DNA of 64,000 nucleotides from JANSWY01 sp965243755 (lineage in GTDB: Bacteria > Bacteroidota > Bacteroidia > Cytophagales > Cyclobacteriaceae), in assembly GCA_965243755.1 (NCBI GenBank), contig CBDEVW010000004.1, positions 558,001-622,000 on the forward strand, given 5' to 3'. The translations under genes were made by a program, and so were the position numbers. This document shows positions 1 to 8,945 of the stretch, in pieces. A model generated the notes under the pieces. It searched no databases and was not told where the DNA came from. It was given only the letters and a program-made list of their open reading frames with translations. Each line of letters begins with the position of its first letter. Position 1 is the stretch's first letter.

Positions 1-2509
1 GGGTGTTTCGCTTCTGTATCTCCTCAGTTTTCCTGTGGACAAGTCTGGTCAATTTTGTTTTTTGTATTTCCAGATACCTGTTGCGCCACCGAACTATAAA
101 ATAAACCAGCGTTATTCCCGATAGGACAAGTAATATGATAAACCATATTGTCTTCCACCAGGGCCGGGTGACTATAACATCAATGGATTTTGGAGTGCTC
201 CATGAAACACCATCATAAGACGACATTACCTGAAAGGTATACTTACCTGGCGCGAGATTAGAATACGATATGAACCTTCGGTCGCCAGAAGATTGCCACT
301 CTTTGTCAAATCCCACCAATTGGTATTTGAATTGTGTATTGGTCCCCACTAAAAAATTTAGTCCTGTAAATTCAAACTGAATTGATTTATGCTGATGGTC
401 CAGCCTGATAATTGAAGCTTGTTCTACCCGGCCTGTGATCTGGCTGTCTTTTTCTTTTGATATAGACTCGTTATTAATCCTGATGTCAGCAATGAGTACT
501 TTTGGTTTCTTGGAATCAACACGCACTTCATCGGGATTGAATTTCACCAGACCATTGACGCCACCAAAATATAATTCACCAGTATATTGATTTTTGGCAA
601 CCACATTAAAATTGAAAGGATAACTATACACACCTGCATAATCTGCAAAATTCCAGAACCGCTCATTTTCGGGATCCATCTTGGTGATGGCTTTATGAGT
701 GCCCAACCAGATATAGCCATTGTCATCCTCATAGATCGAGGCGATCACATCATTGCTGAGACCATCGGAAGTAAAGTACCTTTTAAATTTATTGGTGCCC
801 CGGTCAAGTTTATTTAACCCTTTTTCAGTTCCTACCCATAAATTTTGGTTTGAATCTTCGAAGATGCAGTAAACAAAATCGTTACTCAATGAAAAGGGAT
901 CATCCGGATCATAGGTGTATCTTTCAAATTTCCCATCCTTATAGCTGTTTAGACCATGCCTCCTCAATCCAACCCAGATTGTACTGTCTTTTGTCTGATA
1001 CAGACACATCACATTATTATTTCCAACAGTGGTAGGATCTTCAGGATCGTGCCTGAACCTGATCAACGAGTCGCCTACAATTTGATTTAGTCCGCCTTCA
1101 AACTCCGCCCCAAACCAGATACTTCCATCATAAGCTTCAATGATCTGATTGATATTGTACTCATTGAGGTTGATGCCATAATGGTTGGTTCGATCCTCCA
1201 GCAGTCCATCCTTCATCACATATAGTCCAATTTCGGTAGTGCCTCCAAACCAGTACTCGTTTTTACTTGTTTTTAGCAGACTGAATATCGTAGAGAACCC
1301 ATATTGTGGCCCAAGGATGTCTTTAAGAGGTGTGAAGTTTTCCCCGTCAAACAGGTCAATCCCGTGCCCTCTTGTGGCAATCATCATATGGTTTTGGTCA
1401 TATTGGGTTATACTTCTGATGAAATTATTGGAAAGAGAGTATTCCAAATTGGGGTGATATTTGTAGGATTTGAAATGACTTTTTTCAAGCTTAGACAGTC
1501 CTCCGCCAAATGTTCCTACCCAAAGGTTTCCATCAACATCTACCAATGTAGATTCTATAAAGTTAGAACCTATGGAGTTGTCATCACTTTGATTGTAAGT
1601 GAAATCAATGAATTTACCTTGTTCGTATAGGATAACACCTCCCCCAAAGGTGCCTACCCATAATTTGTTACCATCAGCAACCATCGACAGAATTTTACTT
1701 TCGCCAACAGTATTCCTGGTAGACCCCTGAAGTTTCATTCGCTGATATTGCCCGTTTCTGTACCTGAACAAACCATCTCCCCATGTGCCTATCCATATTG
1801 ATCCATCATCTGTTTTTGCAATTGTTCTTGCCCTGGAGCTATTGAATCCTTCGGAGTTATTTAATTCGCAGGTAATTTCACCATTGATCATGCGGCACAA
1901 ACCACCATCCCAACAGCCAATCCAGAGAATGTCTGTATCCCTGTCATAAAAAAGGTCTACTACATTATTATTTATTAATCCACTGTTTTCACTGGTGATG
2001 TATGAAAATTTACCGTCGCGCAGCACATTAATACCTCCACCCCAGGTTGCAAACATCAAAGTGCCATCTGGAAGCTCAATGATGTGTTCAATATTGTCAT
2101 TGTTTGGGCCAATGGAATCACTGGAAGTAATGTTTGAAAATATACCGTTTGTCAATGTTGTAATCCCACCATCCTCAGAACCGATCCATATTACCCCATG
2201 GCGATCCTCCAGAATAGCCCGAACATATCCTTGTCCCAGACTTTGTTTGCTATTATAATCTGAATAGTAGCTTTTTAACTCTTCACCATCATATTGATGT
2301 AAGCCAGACCCTGTTCCAATCCATATATAACCAAATTGATCCTGATGAAGTGCATAGACATTATTGTGGGAAAGCCCATCGGAGACATCCATCCGATAGA
2401 AATTGTAGTTGTGTTGTCCATTTAGATCAAAAAAAAATATGCTGAAGGCTCCTAGAATAAATACCTGCCTAAATAGTAGAGGAAAATTCCTTAGTCTAAT
2501 AGAGAACAC
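1..2509 (-). CDS. Two-component regulator propeller / Y_Y_Y sensor protein (3' part outside window)
   Basis: The product begins with a hydrophobic export segment and continues as a long series of propeller blades with recurring W-I/V-G-T motifs (IWIGTGSGL, LWVGTFGGG, IWLGTH). A Y_Y_Y-type beta-sandwich follows (FKYQLVGFDKEWQSS, YSNLAPGKYTFQV), then one membrane helix and the start of a basic coiled coil (LEIQKTKLTRLVHRKTEEIQ). This order is that of Bacteroidota hybrid two-component sensors, in which a periplasmic propeller reads a ligand and signals to a cytoplasmic kinase. The output domain lies beyond position 1, so kinase or HTH output cannot be decided. The start is inferred as GTG at 2509, since an in-frame TAA lies just upstream and the signal segment needs this codon. 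It follows the acyl-CoA reductase gene by 37 bp on the same strand and may share its transcript. Confidence 0.85.
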   Translation of the reverse strand, partial: MFSIRLRNFPLLFRQVFILGAFSIFFFDLNGQHNYNFYRMDVSDGLSHNNVYALHQDQFGYIWIGTGSGLHQYDGEELKSYYSDYNSKQSLGQGYVRAILEDRHGVIWIGSEDGGITTLTNGIFSNITSSDSIGPNNDNIEHIIELPDGTLMFATWGGGINVLRDGKFSYITSENSGLINNNVVDLFYDRDTDILWIGCWDGGLCRMINGEITCELNNSEGFNSSRARTIAKTDDGSIWIGTWGDGLFRYRNGQYQRMKLQGSTRNTVGESKILSMVADGNKLWVGTFGGGVILYEQGKFIDFTYNQSDDNSIGSNFIESTLVDVDGNLWVGTFGGGLSKLEKSHFKSYKYHPNLEYSLSNNFIRSITQYDQNHMMIATRGHGIDLFDGENFTPLKDILGPQYGFSTIFSLLKTSKNEYWFGGTTEIGLYVMKDGLLEDRTNHYGINLNEYNINQIIEAYDGSIWFGAEFEGGLNQIVGDSLIRFRHDPEDPTTVGNNNVMCLYQTKDSTIWVGLRRHGLNSYKDGKFERYTYDPDDPFSLSNDFVYCIFEDSNQNLWVGTEKGLNKLDRGTNKFKRYFTSDGLSNDVIASIYEDDNGYIWLGTHKAITKMDPENERFWNFADYAGVYSYPFNFNVVAKNQYTGELYFGGVNGLVKFNPDEVRVDSKKPKVLIADIRINNESISKEKDSQITGRVEQASIIRLDHQHKSIQFEFTGLNFLVGTNTQFKYQLVGFDKEWQSSGDRRFISYSNLAPGKYTFQVMSSYDGVSWSTPKSIDVIVTRPWWKTIWFIILLVLSGITLVYFIVRWRNRYLEIQKTKLTRLVHRKTEEIQKRNT

Positions 2510-2546
2510 TCCATAATTTAATGATTATTGTGATCATCACAAACCG

Positions 2547-3572
2547 TTATGATCCCAATCCTTCCAGAAACTTCAATGTATCCACACCATCCGCATAGTC
2601 CCATACTTCTGGGTATTGTGCAGCTCCATAATTGTAAGTGGCAAATAATCCATTTAGAATATTATGTCCACCAACGATGCATTGAATTTTCTCAGATTGA
2701 TCACTTAGTATTTTTTTCAATTGCTCTCCATCCTTATAAGATTGTGTAAATACCATGCTGATAGGAGAGACCAGTTGATTGTCCTCTTTGGTCATGAGGA
2801 AACCAGTATCATAATGAGGCTCTTTATTTACCAATAAGATGGATTTATTGTAATCGTAATTGTTACGATACTTATGATGGTGGATTATAGGTTCGAAAGA
2901 TTCCCAGGCCGGGAATACGGTCCTAATGTCAAAACCCTCAGGGTAAAAGAGTTTAGAAACATTCCTGCAACCCAGCCCGAAGTATTTAAAAATATCTTCC
3001 CCAAGCTTACCAAACTGTTCCTGTGTTTCTGATCCTTCAATAATTGCCACAGAGGTTCTGTTCTTCCGGATTATATGAGGCCGATTACCAAAATAGTGTT
3101 CAAAATACCGGGCGGTGTTGTCACTTCCTGTCGCTATTACAGCTTCTGAAGATTTGAGTGAGTCTGGAAAATGGATCAAATCTTCAAATCGGTTATCTAT
3201 TTCGAATAACCACTGGCAAAGCTGCCTGATTAGGAAAGTATCATCAGAACTAGGCTTGATGTCTGCCTGATGGCCTGATAGAAGGACACATAATAAATCA
3301 TGAAAACCAACCATGGGTATGTTTCCCGCCATGACAATCCCTACATGTTTCCCGGGTGATTTGGAAAGGTCATAGGAGGCAGTCCATTGATTCAATGTAT
3401 CAGGAGTTAGGAATTTTGCGATTCCGATGAGGGCACTTTTCACACTGTTTTCAGTGAACCACTTGTTCTCGCGATTAGCATTTTCGCAAAGAAATTGGGT
3501 TTCTGTTGAAGTCAAACTGGTGATTTTTTCTCCTAATTGAATGAAATTTGATAATCTTTCTTCGAAATTCAT
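2547..3572 (-). CDS. Acyl-CoA reductase, LuxC-like
   Basis: A 341-residue protein of the LuxC/acyl-CoA reductase family, which has an aldehyde-dehydrogenase-like fold and reduces acyl-CoA to fatty aldehyde with NADPH. Visible family features are the nucleotide-binding stretch VGIVMAGNIPMVGFHDLL (about residues 76-94), ATGSDNTARYFEHYFG, and a cysteine in GLGCRNVSKLF that fits the catalytic thiol position. It is shorter than the roughly 480-residue LuxC of luminous bacteria but matches the compact Bacteroidota form. It is divergent from a ferredoxin gene 94 bp away. The physiological substrate is unknown. Confidence 0.85.
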   Translation of the reverse strand: MNFEERLSNFIQLGEKITSLTSTETQFLCENANRENKWFTENSVKSALIGIAKFLTPDTLNQWTASYDLSKSPGKHVGIVMAGNIPMVGFHDLLCVLLSGHQADIKPSSDDTFLIRQLCQWLFEIDNRFEDLIHFPDSLKSSEAVIATGSDNTARYFEHYFGNRPHIIRKNRTSVAIIEGSETQEQFGKLGEDIFKYFGLGCRNVSKLFYPEGFDIRTVFPAWESFEPIIHHHKYRNNYDYNKSILLVNKEPHYDTGFLMTKEDNQLVSPISMVFTQSYKDGEQLKKILSDQSEKIQCIVGGHNILNGLFATYNYGAAQYPEVWDYADGVDTLKFLEGLGS

Positions 3573-3592
3573 AAAATGAAACTAAAAGGAAC

Positions 3593-3622
3593 TTGTCTGC
3601 AAACTTATTGTTTATAATTTTG
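3593..3622 (+). promoter_or_regulatory. Candidate Bacteroidota-type promoter for the ferredoxin gene
   Basis: TTG at 3593-3595 and TAATTTTG at 3615-3622 are separated by 19 nt, which fits the -33/-7 arrangement (TTTG, 19-21 nt, TAnnTTTG) of the Bacteroidota primary sigma factor. The start of transcription would lie near 3629, about 38 nt before the ferredoxin ATG. This is inference from the motif alone. Confidence 0.5.
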
Positions 3623-3666
3623 TTGAGCTATTTGAATGTATTTAAAAACATAAATTTTGTGAGTAA

Positions 3667-4014
3667 ATGGCAATAATGATCACAGACGAGTGCATCAACT
3701 GCGGTGCATGCGAGCCGGAATGCCCAAATACGGCAATCTATGAAGGCGGGGTGGAATGGACCTGGGCCGGCGGCACTGAGCTGAAAGAAGTAGAGCTCGA
3801 AGATGGGACAGTGGTGGATGCCAATGAACCCCAGGAACCAGTTTCTGATGAATTCTATTACATAGTTTCTGGAAAATGTACCGAGTGTACAGGTTTCCAC
3901 GAAGAACCACAGTGTGCAGCTGTCTGTCCGGTTGATTGTTGTGTCGATGATCCTGACTATGTAGAATCAGAAGAGGAGTTGACCGCTAAGAAAGAGTGGT
4001 TACATGACGAATAG
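3667..4014 (+). CDS. 4Fe-4S dicluster ferredoxin
   Basis: A 115-residue ferredoxin with two cluster-binding regions. The N-terminal motif is CINCGACEPECP (C-x2-C-x2-C-x3-CP, residues about 11-22). The second is C-x2-C-x8-C-x3-CP (CTEC ... QCAAVCP), with a longer insertion between its cysteines, as in the Allochromatium-type 2[4Fe-4S] ferredoxins. An acidic insert of about 45 residues separates the two halves. It would act as a soluble one-electron carrier in the cytoplasm. It is divergently arranged with the acyl-CoA reductase gene, a pairing I recall from other Bacteroidota, and is followed by a terminator. Confidence 0.93.
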   Translation: MAIMITDECINCGACEPECPNTAIYEGGVEWTWAGGTELKEVELEDGTVVDANEPQEPVSDEFYYIVSGKCTECTGFHEEPQCAAVCPVDCCVDDPDYVESEEELTAKKEWLHDE

Positions 4015-4037
4015 AGACAGAGTTTTATTTAAATATT

Positions 4038-4069
4038 AAAAGGGTGTCTCACAAGGATGCCCTTTTTTT
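4038..4069 (+). terminator. Rho-independent terminator after the ferredoxin gene
   Basis: An 11-bp stem (AAAAGGGTGTC with GATGCCCTTTT, two G-T pairs) and a 7-nt loop are followed by a run of T, 24 bp after the ferredoxin stop codon. Confidence 0.8.
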
Positions 4070-4079
4070 ATGTTGAATT

Positions 4080-4288
4080 GATCACTTTTTTGGCTCCTTT
4101 ATGAGGTCATAATTGTTGTCAGTTGTTGGGTTATTTGCAAAAAAGAGGTATCCAATAATCGTCAGGAGATTACCTGACAAGGCTATTTAATGAGGCAAAA
4201 TCAGCCAATTGTCAAACTTCAAACACAAAACCCTAAACTCAATAACCCCAAACACAAAACTCAAAACTCCAAACCCTAAACTCAAAAC
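4080..4288. repeat. Gene-free stretch with CAAAACTC/CCCTAAA low-complexity repeat
   Basis: No gene is visible between the ferredoxin terminator and the DUF58 stop codon. A small perfect hairpin (GTCAGG/CCTGAC) lies at 4161-4178. From about 4212 to the stop codon the sequence consists of degenerate short words such as AAACTC, AAACACAAAAC and CCCTAAACTC. A related tract follows the DinB gene near 23.4 kb. Confidence 0.7.
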
Positions 4289-5191
4289 TCATTTCATCCT
4301 GGACCGCTTAATCAGGTAGGAAGTAAGGATTTTGTCAAAGTCATCTTTTATGTCAGCTTCGATGAAGTCGATCTTCAGCTGTCCGGCCCTGAGCTTGATG
4401 GCCTGATAGTACTGTGTCATTTTTTCCTGATAAATCTTCTTGTATTCGGTAGGGGTGAGCTTTAGTACTATGTCTTCTTCCAGATCATAGAACTTGTGAG
4501 GCCTGTCTTCAAACTCGAAATTCAGTTCGGTAGACTGGTCGGTCACATGAAAGAAAAGTACTTCGTGGTGATTATGCTTCAGGTGTTGAAGGCTGCTGAA
4601 CAGGGAATCAAGCTCATTGTTCTGGAAGGCATCTGTGAATATGATGACGAGCGATCTCCTGTTGATTTTGTCTGCGATCTCATGAATGATTGAGGAAACA
4701 TCCGTTTTTTTCTTGGATTCTTTGTCTTCTATTACCTCTTCCAGCTGTGTGAATATTTTGTGAACATGGGAGGCAGTCGATTTAATGGGGGTTTGTATCT
4801 CTACCTGATCTGAAAAAGTGATCAATCCTACGGCATCTCTTTGCTTGTGCAGCATGTAGGCCAGGCATGCAGCGCCATATGCTGAAAATAATAGCTTCTC
4901 CCGTCCGGGTAATGGGTACTGCATGGATGAAGAATGGTCTAACACAAGGTAGCACCGTAAATTAGTTTCTTCTTCGTATTGCTTGGTATATAACCTGTCA
5001 GTTCTGGCATATACTTTCCAGTCAATATGTCGGGTGCTTTCACCATAATTGTATAATCGGTGTTCCGCAAACTCAACTGAGAATCCGTGATATGGAGATT
5101 TGTGCAATCCCGTGATGAAACCATCTACTAGTTGCTTGGCAAGGAATTCTATGGAGCCGTATTCTTTGGCTTTCTGTAATTCAAACTTCAT
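4289..5191 (-). CDS. DUF58 domain protein with von Willebrand A fold
   Basis: A 300-residue DUF58 protein. The hallmark segment YGESTRHIDWKVYARTDRLY (about residues 49-68) precedes a vWA domain whose metal site is VLDHSSSM (DxSxS). DUF58 proteins usually work with a MoxR-type AAA+ ATPase in envelope or complex maturation, but no moxR gene lies next to it here. No signal peptide or membrane helix is visible, so a cytoplasmic location is likely. The last codons run directly into the CAAAACTC-type repeat tract. The gene ends in KRSRMK followed by TGA. Confidence 0.9.
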   Translation of the reverse strand: MKFELQKAKEYGSIEFLAKQLVDGFITGLHKSPYHGFSVEFAEHRLYNYGESTRHIDWKVYARTDRLYTKQYEEETNLRCYLVLDHSSSMQYPLPGREKLLFSAYGAACLAYMLHKQRDAVGLITFSDQVEIQTPIKSTASHVHKIFTQLEEVIEDKESKKKTDVSSIIHEIADKINRRSLVIIFTDAFQNNELDSLFSSLQHLKHNHHEVLFFHVTDQSTELNFEFEDRPHKFYDLEEDIVLKLTPTEYKKIYQEKMTQYYQAIKLRAGQLKIDFIEADIKDDFDKILTSYLIKRSRMK

Positions 5192-5425
5192 ATAGTTGCA
5201 ACCTAATGTGTTTAAGCAATAAGTAAAAATGTTTATTTAATGATCAAATAACATCTTCCTTTAAATCACTGATTTTTAGGAATATTGTTTCGTTTTTTAA
5301 ACTTATTTGAATTTTCTGAGGGGTATTTGTAAATCGTCAACTTGCAATAATCATTTTTATTATGCTATATTTAGATTGATTTTTTGAATCTTAAATTGCA
5401 TTAAGCACCTTAAACGAACTATAAA

Positions 5426-5764
5426 GTGGAAGAGAATAAGGAAAAAGGAAGAGATGAAATCTATTCCGAGAGAGTGAGAGCAGGGAAAAGAACCTACTTT
5501 TTTGACATTAAATCAACACGCTCCAATGACTATTACCTGACCATCACAGAAAGCAAGAGGCGATACAAGGATGATGGTTTCTTTTATGAAAAACACAAGA
5601 TCTTTCTTTACAAAGAAGACTTCAACAAGTTCATTGAAGCGTTGAATAATACTGTCAATCATGTGAAAAATGAATTAATGCCAGAAGTAGATTTTTCACA
5701 GTTCGAAAGAGCTTATGAAGAGCAGGTGGTAGAAGATGAGGACACTGAGCTTAAATGGGATTAA
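5426..5764 (+). CDS. DUF3276 / PUR-alpha-like nucleic-acid-binding protein
   Basis: A 112-residue protein of the DUF3276 family, which shares the PUR fold with eukaryotic Pur-alpha and is typical of Bacteroidota and spirochaetes. Visible features are the core RAGKRTYFFDIKSTRSNDYYLTI, in which aromatic and basic residues line the presumed nucleic-acid face, and an acidic C-terminus (EDEDTELKWD). The start is a GTG at 5426; no ATG lies upstream in frame. About 230 bp of AT-rich DNA without other features separates it from the DUF58 gene. Its cellular role is not established. Confidence 0.85.
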   Translation: MEENKEKGRDEIYSERVRAGKRTYFFDIKSTRSNDYYLTITESKRRYKDDGFFYEKHKIFLYKEDFNKFIEALNNTVNHVKNELMPEVDFSQFERAYEEQVVEDEDTELKWD

Positions 5765-5790
5765 GTTTAACTAAGGTATATTGAATAAAG

Positions 5791-5821
5791 AAAAGCTCCC
5801 GGTTATTCAGGAGCTTTTTTT
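5791..5821 (+). terminator. Rho-independent terminator
   Basis: A perfect 9-bp stem (AAAAGCTCC/GGAGCTTTT) with a 10-nt loop runs into seven T residues, 27 bp after the DUF3276 stop codon and just before the permease gene. Confidence 0.9.
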
Positions 5822-5835
5822 AGTTTAGGCAGATC

Positions 5836-6924
5836 ATGAGGTATAGGTTCTTTTTTATCATTGGGTTGGTAGTGGTCCTGCTGGTGACCCTGGCATGGTA
5901 TTTCTCCAGCATATTCTTTTACCTGATCATCTCAATCGTCATTACCACACTGCTTCGTCCCCTGGTAAATCTCGTAAGCAAGGTGCAGTTTCTGGGAGCA
6001 AAGTTTCCACGCTCATTATCCATTTTGATTTCCTTTCTGCTTCTAATAGTGGTATTCAGTTCGTTTCTACTACTATTTATTCCACTTATCTCAGATCAGA
6101 TTGAAGTAATCTCCGGATTAAACTTTGATCAGATTTATGGCAAATTATCTCAGCCAATTTCCTCACTGGAATCCATCCTTATAGAATACGAAGTGGTTGA
6201 GCAAAAACCAGGGTTCCTGGTGGATACATTAAGGAAAGAGTTATTCGGATTCATTAGAAATATAGACTTTACCAAAATCATCAACAGTCTGATCAGTGCC
6301 ACGGGAAGTTTCTTTATTGGATTGCTGGCCATTAGTTTTATGACCTTCTTTTTGCTCTACGAAAATGGGATCTTAAGGAGAATGATCATTTCCCTGATAC
6401 CCAATAAGTATTTTGAGGTGTTTATCGCAGCGATGTTCAAGACCGAAAAGCTGCTTTCCAATTACCTATTGGGACTCCTGATGCAAATGGTGGCGATATT
6501 TTCAATAGCCGCTGTAGGTCTTTCTATTTTTGGTATCAAGTATGCACTTACCATCGCACTGTTTGCAGCGTTTGCCAACCTTATTCCTTACCTCGGACCG
6601 ATACTGGGAGCATCTTTCGGCATTCTTGTGGGCCTCTCCACCATGGGTAATTTCGATCTGAACCAGGAGACGGTCATCTATATTATTGAAATTATTTCCG
6701 TTTTTGTGGTGGTACAGGTGACAGATAATGTGGTCCTGCAACCATTAATTTTTTCAAAGAGTGTGAAAGCCCATCCTCTGGAAATATTTATCATTATCTT
6801 TGTCGGCGCTACAATCGGGCAGATCCCCGGGATGGTTGCGGCGATTCCAGCATACACGATTATCAGGGTAACTGCGTCGGAGGTATATGCCGGATTTAAA
6901 GAGTATAGAGTATTTCAGACATAA
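5836..6924 (+). CDS. AI-2E family transporter (PerM/TqsA-like permease)
   Basis: A 362-residue polytopic membrane protein of the AI-2 exporter superfamily. It has paired N-terminal helices (FFIIGLVVVLLVTLAWYF and the next one), a central soluble segment (about residues 85-150), and C-terminal helices carrying the family signature around FAAFANLIPYLGPILGASFG and QPLIFSKSVKAHPLEIFI. Family members export small molecules or ions, and the substrate cannot be inferred from sequence. It starts 15 bp after a strong terminator and is followed after 20 bp by ychF, so the two may be co-transcribed. Confidence 0.88.
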   Translation: MRYRFFFIIGLVVVLLVTLAWYFSSIFFYLIISIVITTLLRPLVNLVSKVQFLGAKFPRSLSILISFLLLIVVFSSFLLLFIPLISDQIEVISGLNFDQIYGKLSQPISSLESILIEYEVVEQKPGFLVDTLRKELFGFIRNIDFTKIINSLISATGSFFIGLLAISFMTFFLLYENGILRRMIISLIPNKYFEVFIAAMFKTEKLLSNYLLGLLMQMVAIFSIAAVGLSIFGIKYALTIALFAAFANLIPYLGPILGASFGILVGLSTMGNFDLNQETVIYIIEIISVFVVVQVTDNVVLQPLIFSKSVKAHPLEIFIIIFVGATIGQIPGMVAAIPAYTIIRVTASEVYAGFKEYRVFQT

Positions 6925-6944
6925 CTTTTAAGAATTAAATATTT

Positions 6945-8042
6945 ATGGGATTACAGTGTGGTATTGTAGGCTTACCAAATGTTGGAAAATCTACATTATT
7001 TAACGCATTATCAAACGCTAAAGCTGAGGCAGCAAACTTTCCTTTTTGTACCATAGAACCCAACGTCGGGGTAATATCTGTTCCGGATGAACGGCTAAAA
7101 ATATTATCAGACCTGGTATCTCCTGAAAAAGTAATACCTGCTGTGATCGAATTTGTTGACATTGCCGGACTGGTAAAAGGTGCAAGCAAGGGTGAAGGAC
7201 TTGGAAATAAATTTCTGGCAAATATCAGAGAAGTAGATGCCATCATACATGTGATCAGATGCTTTAATGATGATAACATTGTCCACGTAGCAGGACAGGT
7301 GGATCCGGTTACCGACAAAGAAGTCATTGATACTGAACTGCAATTAAAAGACCTGGAGTCTGTAGAAAAAAAGATTGCCAGACTTCAGAAAATTGCGAAA
7401 ACAGGAGATGCTGCCGCAAAGAAAGAGCTGACAGTGCTGGAGAAGTATAAAGCTCACCTGGAAAGTGGACAAAATGCCCGTAATATTGAAGTGACTGATG
7501 AGGAGGCAGAAGCGGTGCGAGATCTCCAGTTACTGACTGCAAAACCAGTAATTTATGCAGCAAACGTGGAGGAAAGTGCCATCAATACCGGAAACGAATG
7601 GGTTGATCAGTTGAAGGAGTCCGTGAAAAGTGAAAATGCCCAGGTGATCCTGGTATGTGCCGCTATTGAATCTCAAATTGCCGAATTGGAAGACGAGGAA
7701 GAAAAATCAATGTTCCTTGAAGAATATGGGCTGAAGGAGTCAGGTCTCGACAGACTGATCCGCGCTTCCTATGAGTTACTTGACCTGATCACATACTTTA
7801 CTGCTGGAAAAACAGAAGTCAGAGCCTGGACAATTCGCAAGGGTTGGAAAGCTCCGCAGGCTGCAGGAGTAATACATACCGACTTTGAAAAGGGGTTTAT
7901 CAAAGCTGAAGTTATCAAACTTGCAGATTACCAGAATTATAAGTCGGAACAGGCCTGTAAAGAAGCTGGAAAGATGTCTATTGAAGGGAAAGACTACATC
8001 GTTTCCGATGGAGATATCATGCATTTCAGGTTTAATGTGTAA
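6945..8042 (+). CDS. ychF: Redox-regulated ATPase YchF
   Basis: A 365-residue Obg-family P-loop protein. The G1 motif is GLPNVGKSTLFNAL at the N-terminus, the G3 region is FVDIAGLVKGASKGEGLGNKF, the family-specific FPFCTIEPNVGVI follows G1, and a TGS domain closes the protein (ELLDLITYFTAGKTEVRAWTI ... EGKDYIVSDGDIMHFRFNV). YchF hydrolyses ATP rather than GTP, binds ribosomes and modulates oxidative-stress responses. Length and motifs are those of the standard bacterial protein. It lies 20 bp downstream of the permease gene on the same strand. Confidence 0.97.
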   Translation: MGLQCGIVGLPNVGKSTLFNALSNAKAEAANFPFCTIEPNVGVISVPDERLKILSDLVSPEKVIPAVIEFVDIAGLVKGASKGEGLGNKFLANIREVDAIIHVIRCFNDDNIVHVAGQVDPVTDKEVIDTELQLKDLESVEKKIARLQKIAKTGDAAAKKELTVLEKYKAHLESGQNARNIEVTDEEAEAVRDLQLLTAKPVIYAANVEESAINTGNEWVDQLKESVKSENAQVILVCAAIESQIAELEDEEEKSMFLEEYGLKESGLDRLIRASYELLDLITYFTAGKTEVRAWTIRKGWKAPQAAGVIHTDFEKGFIKAEVIKLADYQNYKSEQACKEAGKMSIEGKDYIVSDGDIMHFRFNV

Positions 8043-8144
8043 AAAAAAGACAATAATTTTTAAACATTATATTTTATCAGTAAGTTAACTCACTACTAAA
8101 CGGGGGTTTGGGGTATTTTTTTTGATGTAAAACATTAATCCCTA

Positions 8145-8945
8145 ATGAGAGTTCGGGTTACTTTTAAAGTTAAGAATAGAGGTGCGGCTATACCTTTCCA
8201 CCACCAGCATTTAATTGCTAATTTGTTGGATCAAAAGATCAGGAAGGTGAATTCTAATGGCCTTGGTGATTTTTCATTATTTAGCTTTTCCGGTGTAAAA
8301 GGATTGACACGTGTAAGCAGGCAAGGACTGCACTACCACTCAAAACGTGTGTCAATTGTTTTGGGAAGCATCAATGAAGAGTATGTGAGGCTTGTGCTGT
8401 CAGAAATTTTCAAGTCTGACAGTCTTAAATTCGGAGACCTGGAAGTGATTCCTGAGCAGGTAGATCAGGAGTTGTTACCAGAATTCGAGAGTGAGGTGAA
8501 GCTGGTTTGTATTTCGCCTATTGTTCCTACTTCGCCTAACGATGATGACAGTAAACAATTTATTGACCCATTTTCAAACGAGTTTTCTGATTACCTTTTT
8601 GATGTAGTTGCGACTAAATTCGAGTCTGTAGGAGGGCAGCCTGATACCATTCCGGATTTCAATAAGTTTCAAATCGTCCCGGATCGAAATTATATAGATA
8701 AAATCAACAGTAATGGTAAGAAGTACTCCAGGATATACAGGGTTCAATTAAATAATAAAGAACGTGAGGTAAGGGGCTATACCTTTCCCTTTACACTGTA
8801 CGCTCCTCCTGAGATTCAAAAGTTCATATTTCTATGTGGTTTGGGCCACTTTGGAAATCGAGGATTTGGAATGGTGGACCTTGCCAACCATGATCCACTG
8901 GAAAGAACGGTCGCCTTCGACCTGGATTCAGCGAGCATGGCTTAG
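8145..8945 (+). CDS. cas6: Orphan CRISPR endoribonuclease Cas6
   Basis: A 266-residue RAMP protein. The N-terminus RVRVTFKVKNRGAAIPFHHQ fits the first ferredoxin-like fold of Cas6 and includes His residues near positions 19-22. The C-terminal CGLGHFGNRGFGMVDLA (about residues 231-247) is the glycine-rich loop diagnostic of Cas6. Cas6 cleaves CRISPR precursor RNA within repeats. No array and no other cas gene is present in the window, so it either serves a distant array or has another role. Its 3' end overlaps the convergent T9SS plug gene by 18 bp. It follows ychF after about 100 bp of AT-rich DNA. Confidence 0.85.
   Translation: MRVRVTFKVKNRGAAIPFHHQHLIANLLDQKIRKVNSNGLGDFSLFSFSGVKGLTRVSRQGLHYHSKRVSIVLGSINEEYVRLVLSEIFKSDSLKFGDLEVIPEQVDQELLPEFESEVKLVCISPIVPTSPNDDDSKQFIDPFSNEFSDYLFDVVATKFESVGGQPDTIPDFNKFQIVPDRNYIDKINSNGKKYSRIYRVQLNNKEREVRGYTFPFTLYAPPEIQKFIFLCGLGHFGNRGFGMVDLANHDPLERTVAFDLDSASMA

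Noticed and set aside
1..2258. Several plus-strand frames of 60-108 codons opposite the propeller gene
   Set aside because: They lie opposite a continuous, clearly homologous minus-strand reading frame with propeller repeats, so they are reading-frame shadows.
3628..3910. Two minus-strand frames opposite the ferredoxin gene
   Set aside because: The plus-strand ferredoxin has both cluster motifs intact; the opposing frames show no family features and cover its coding region.
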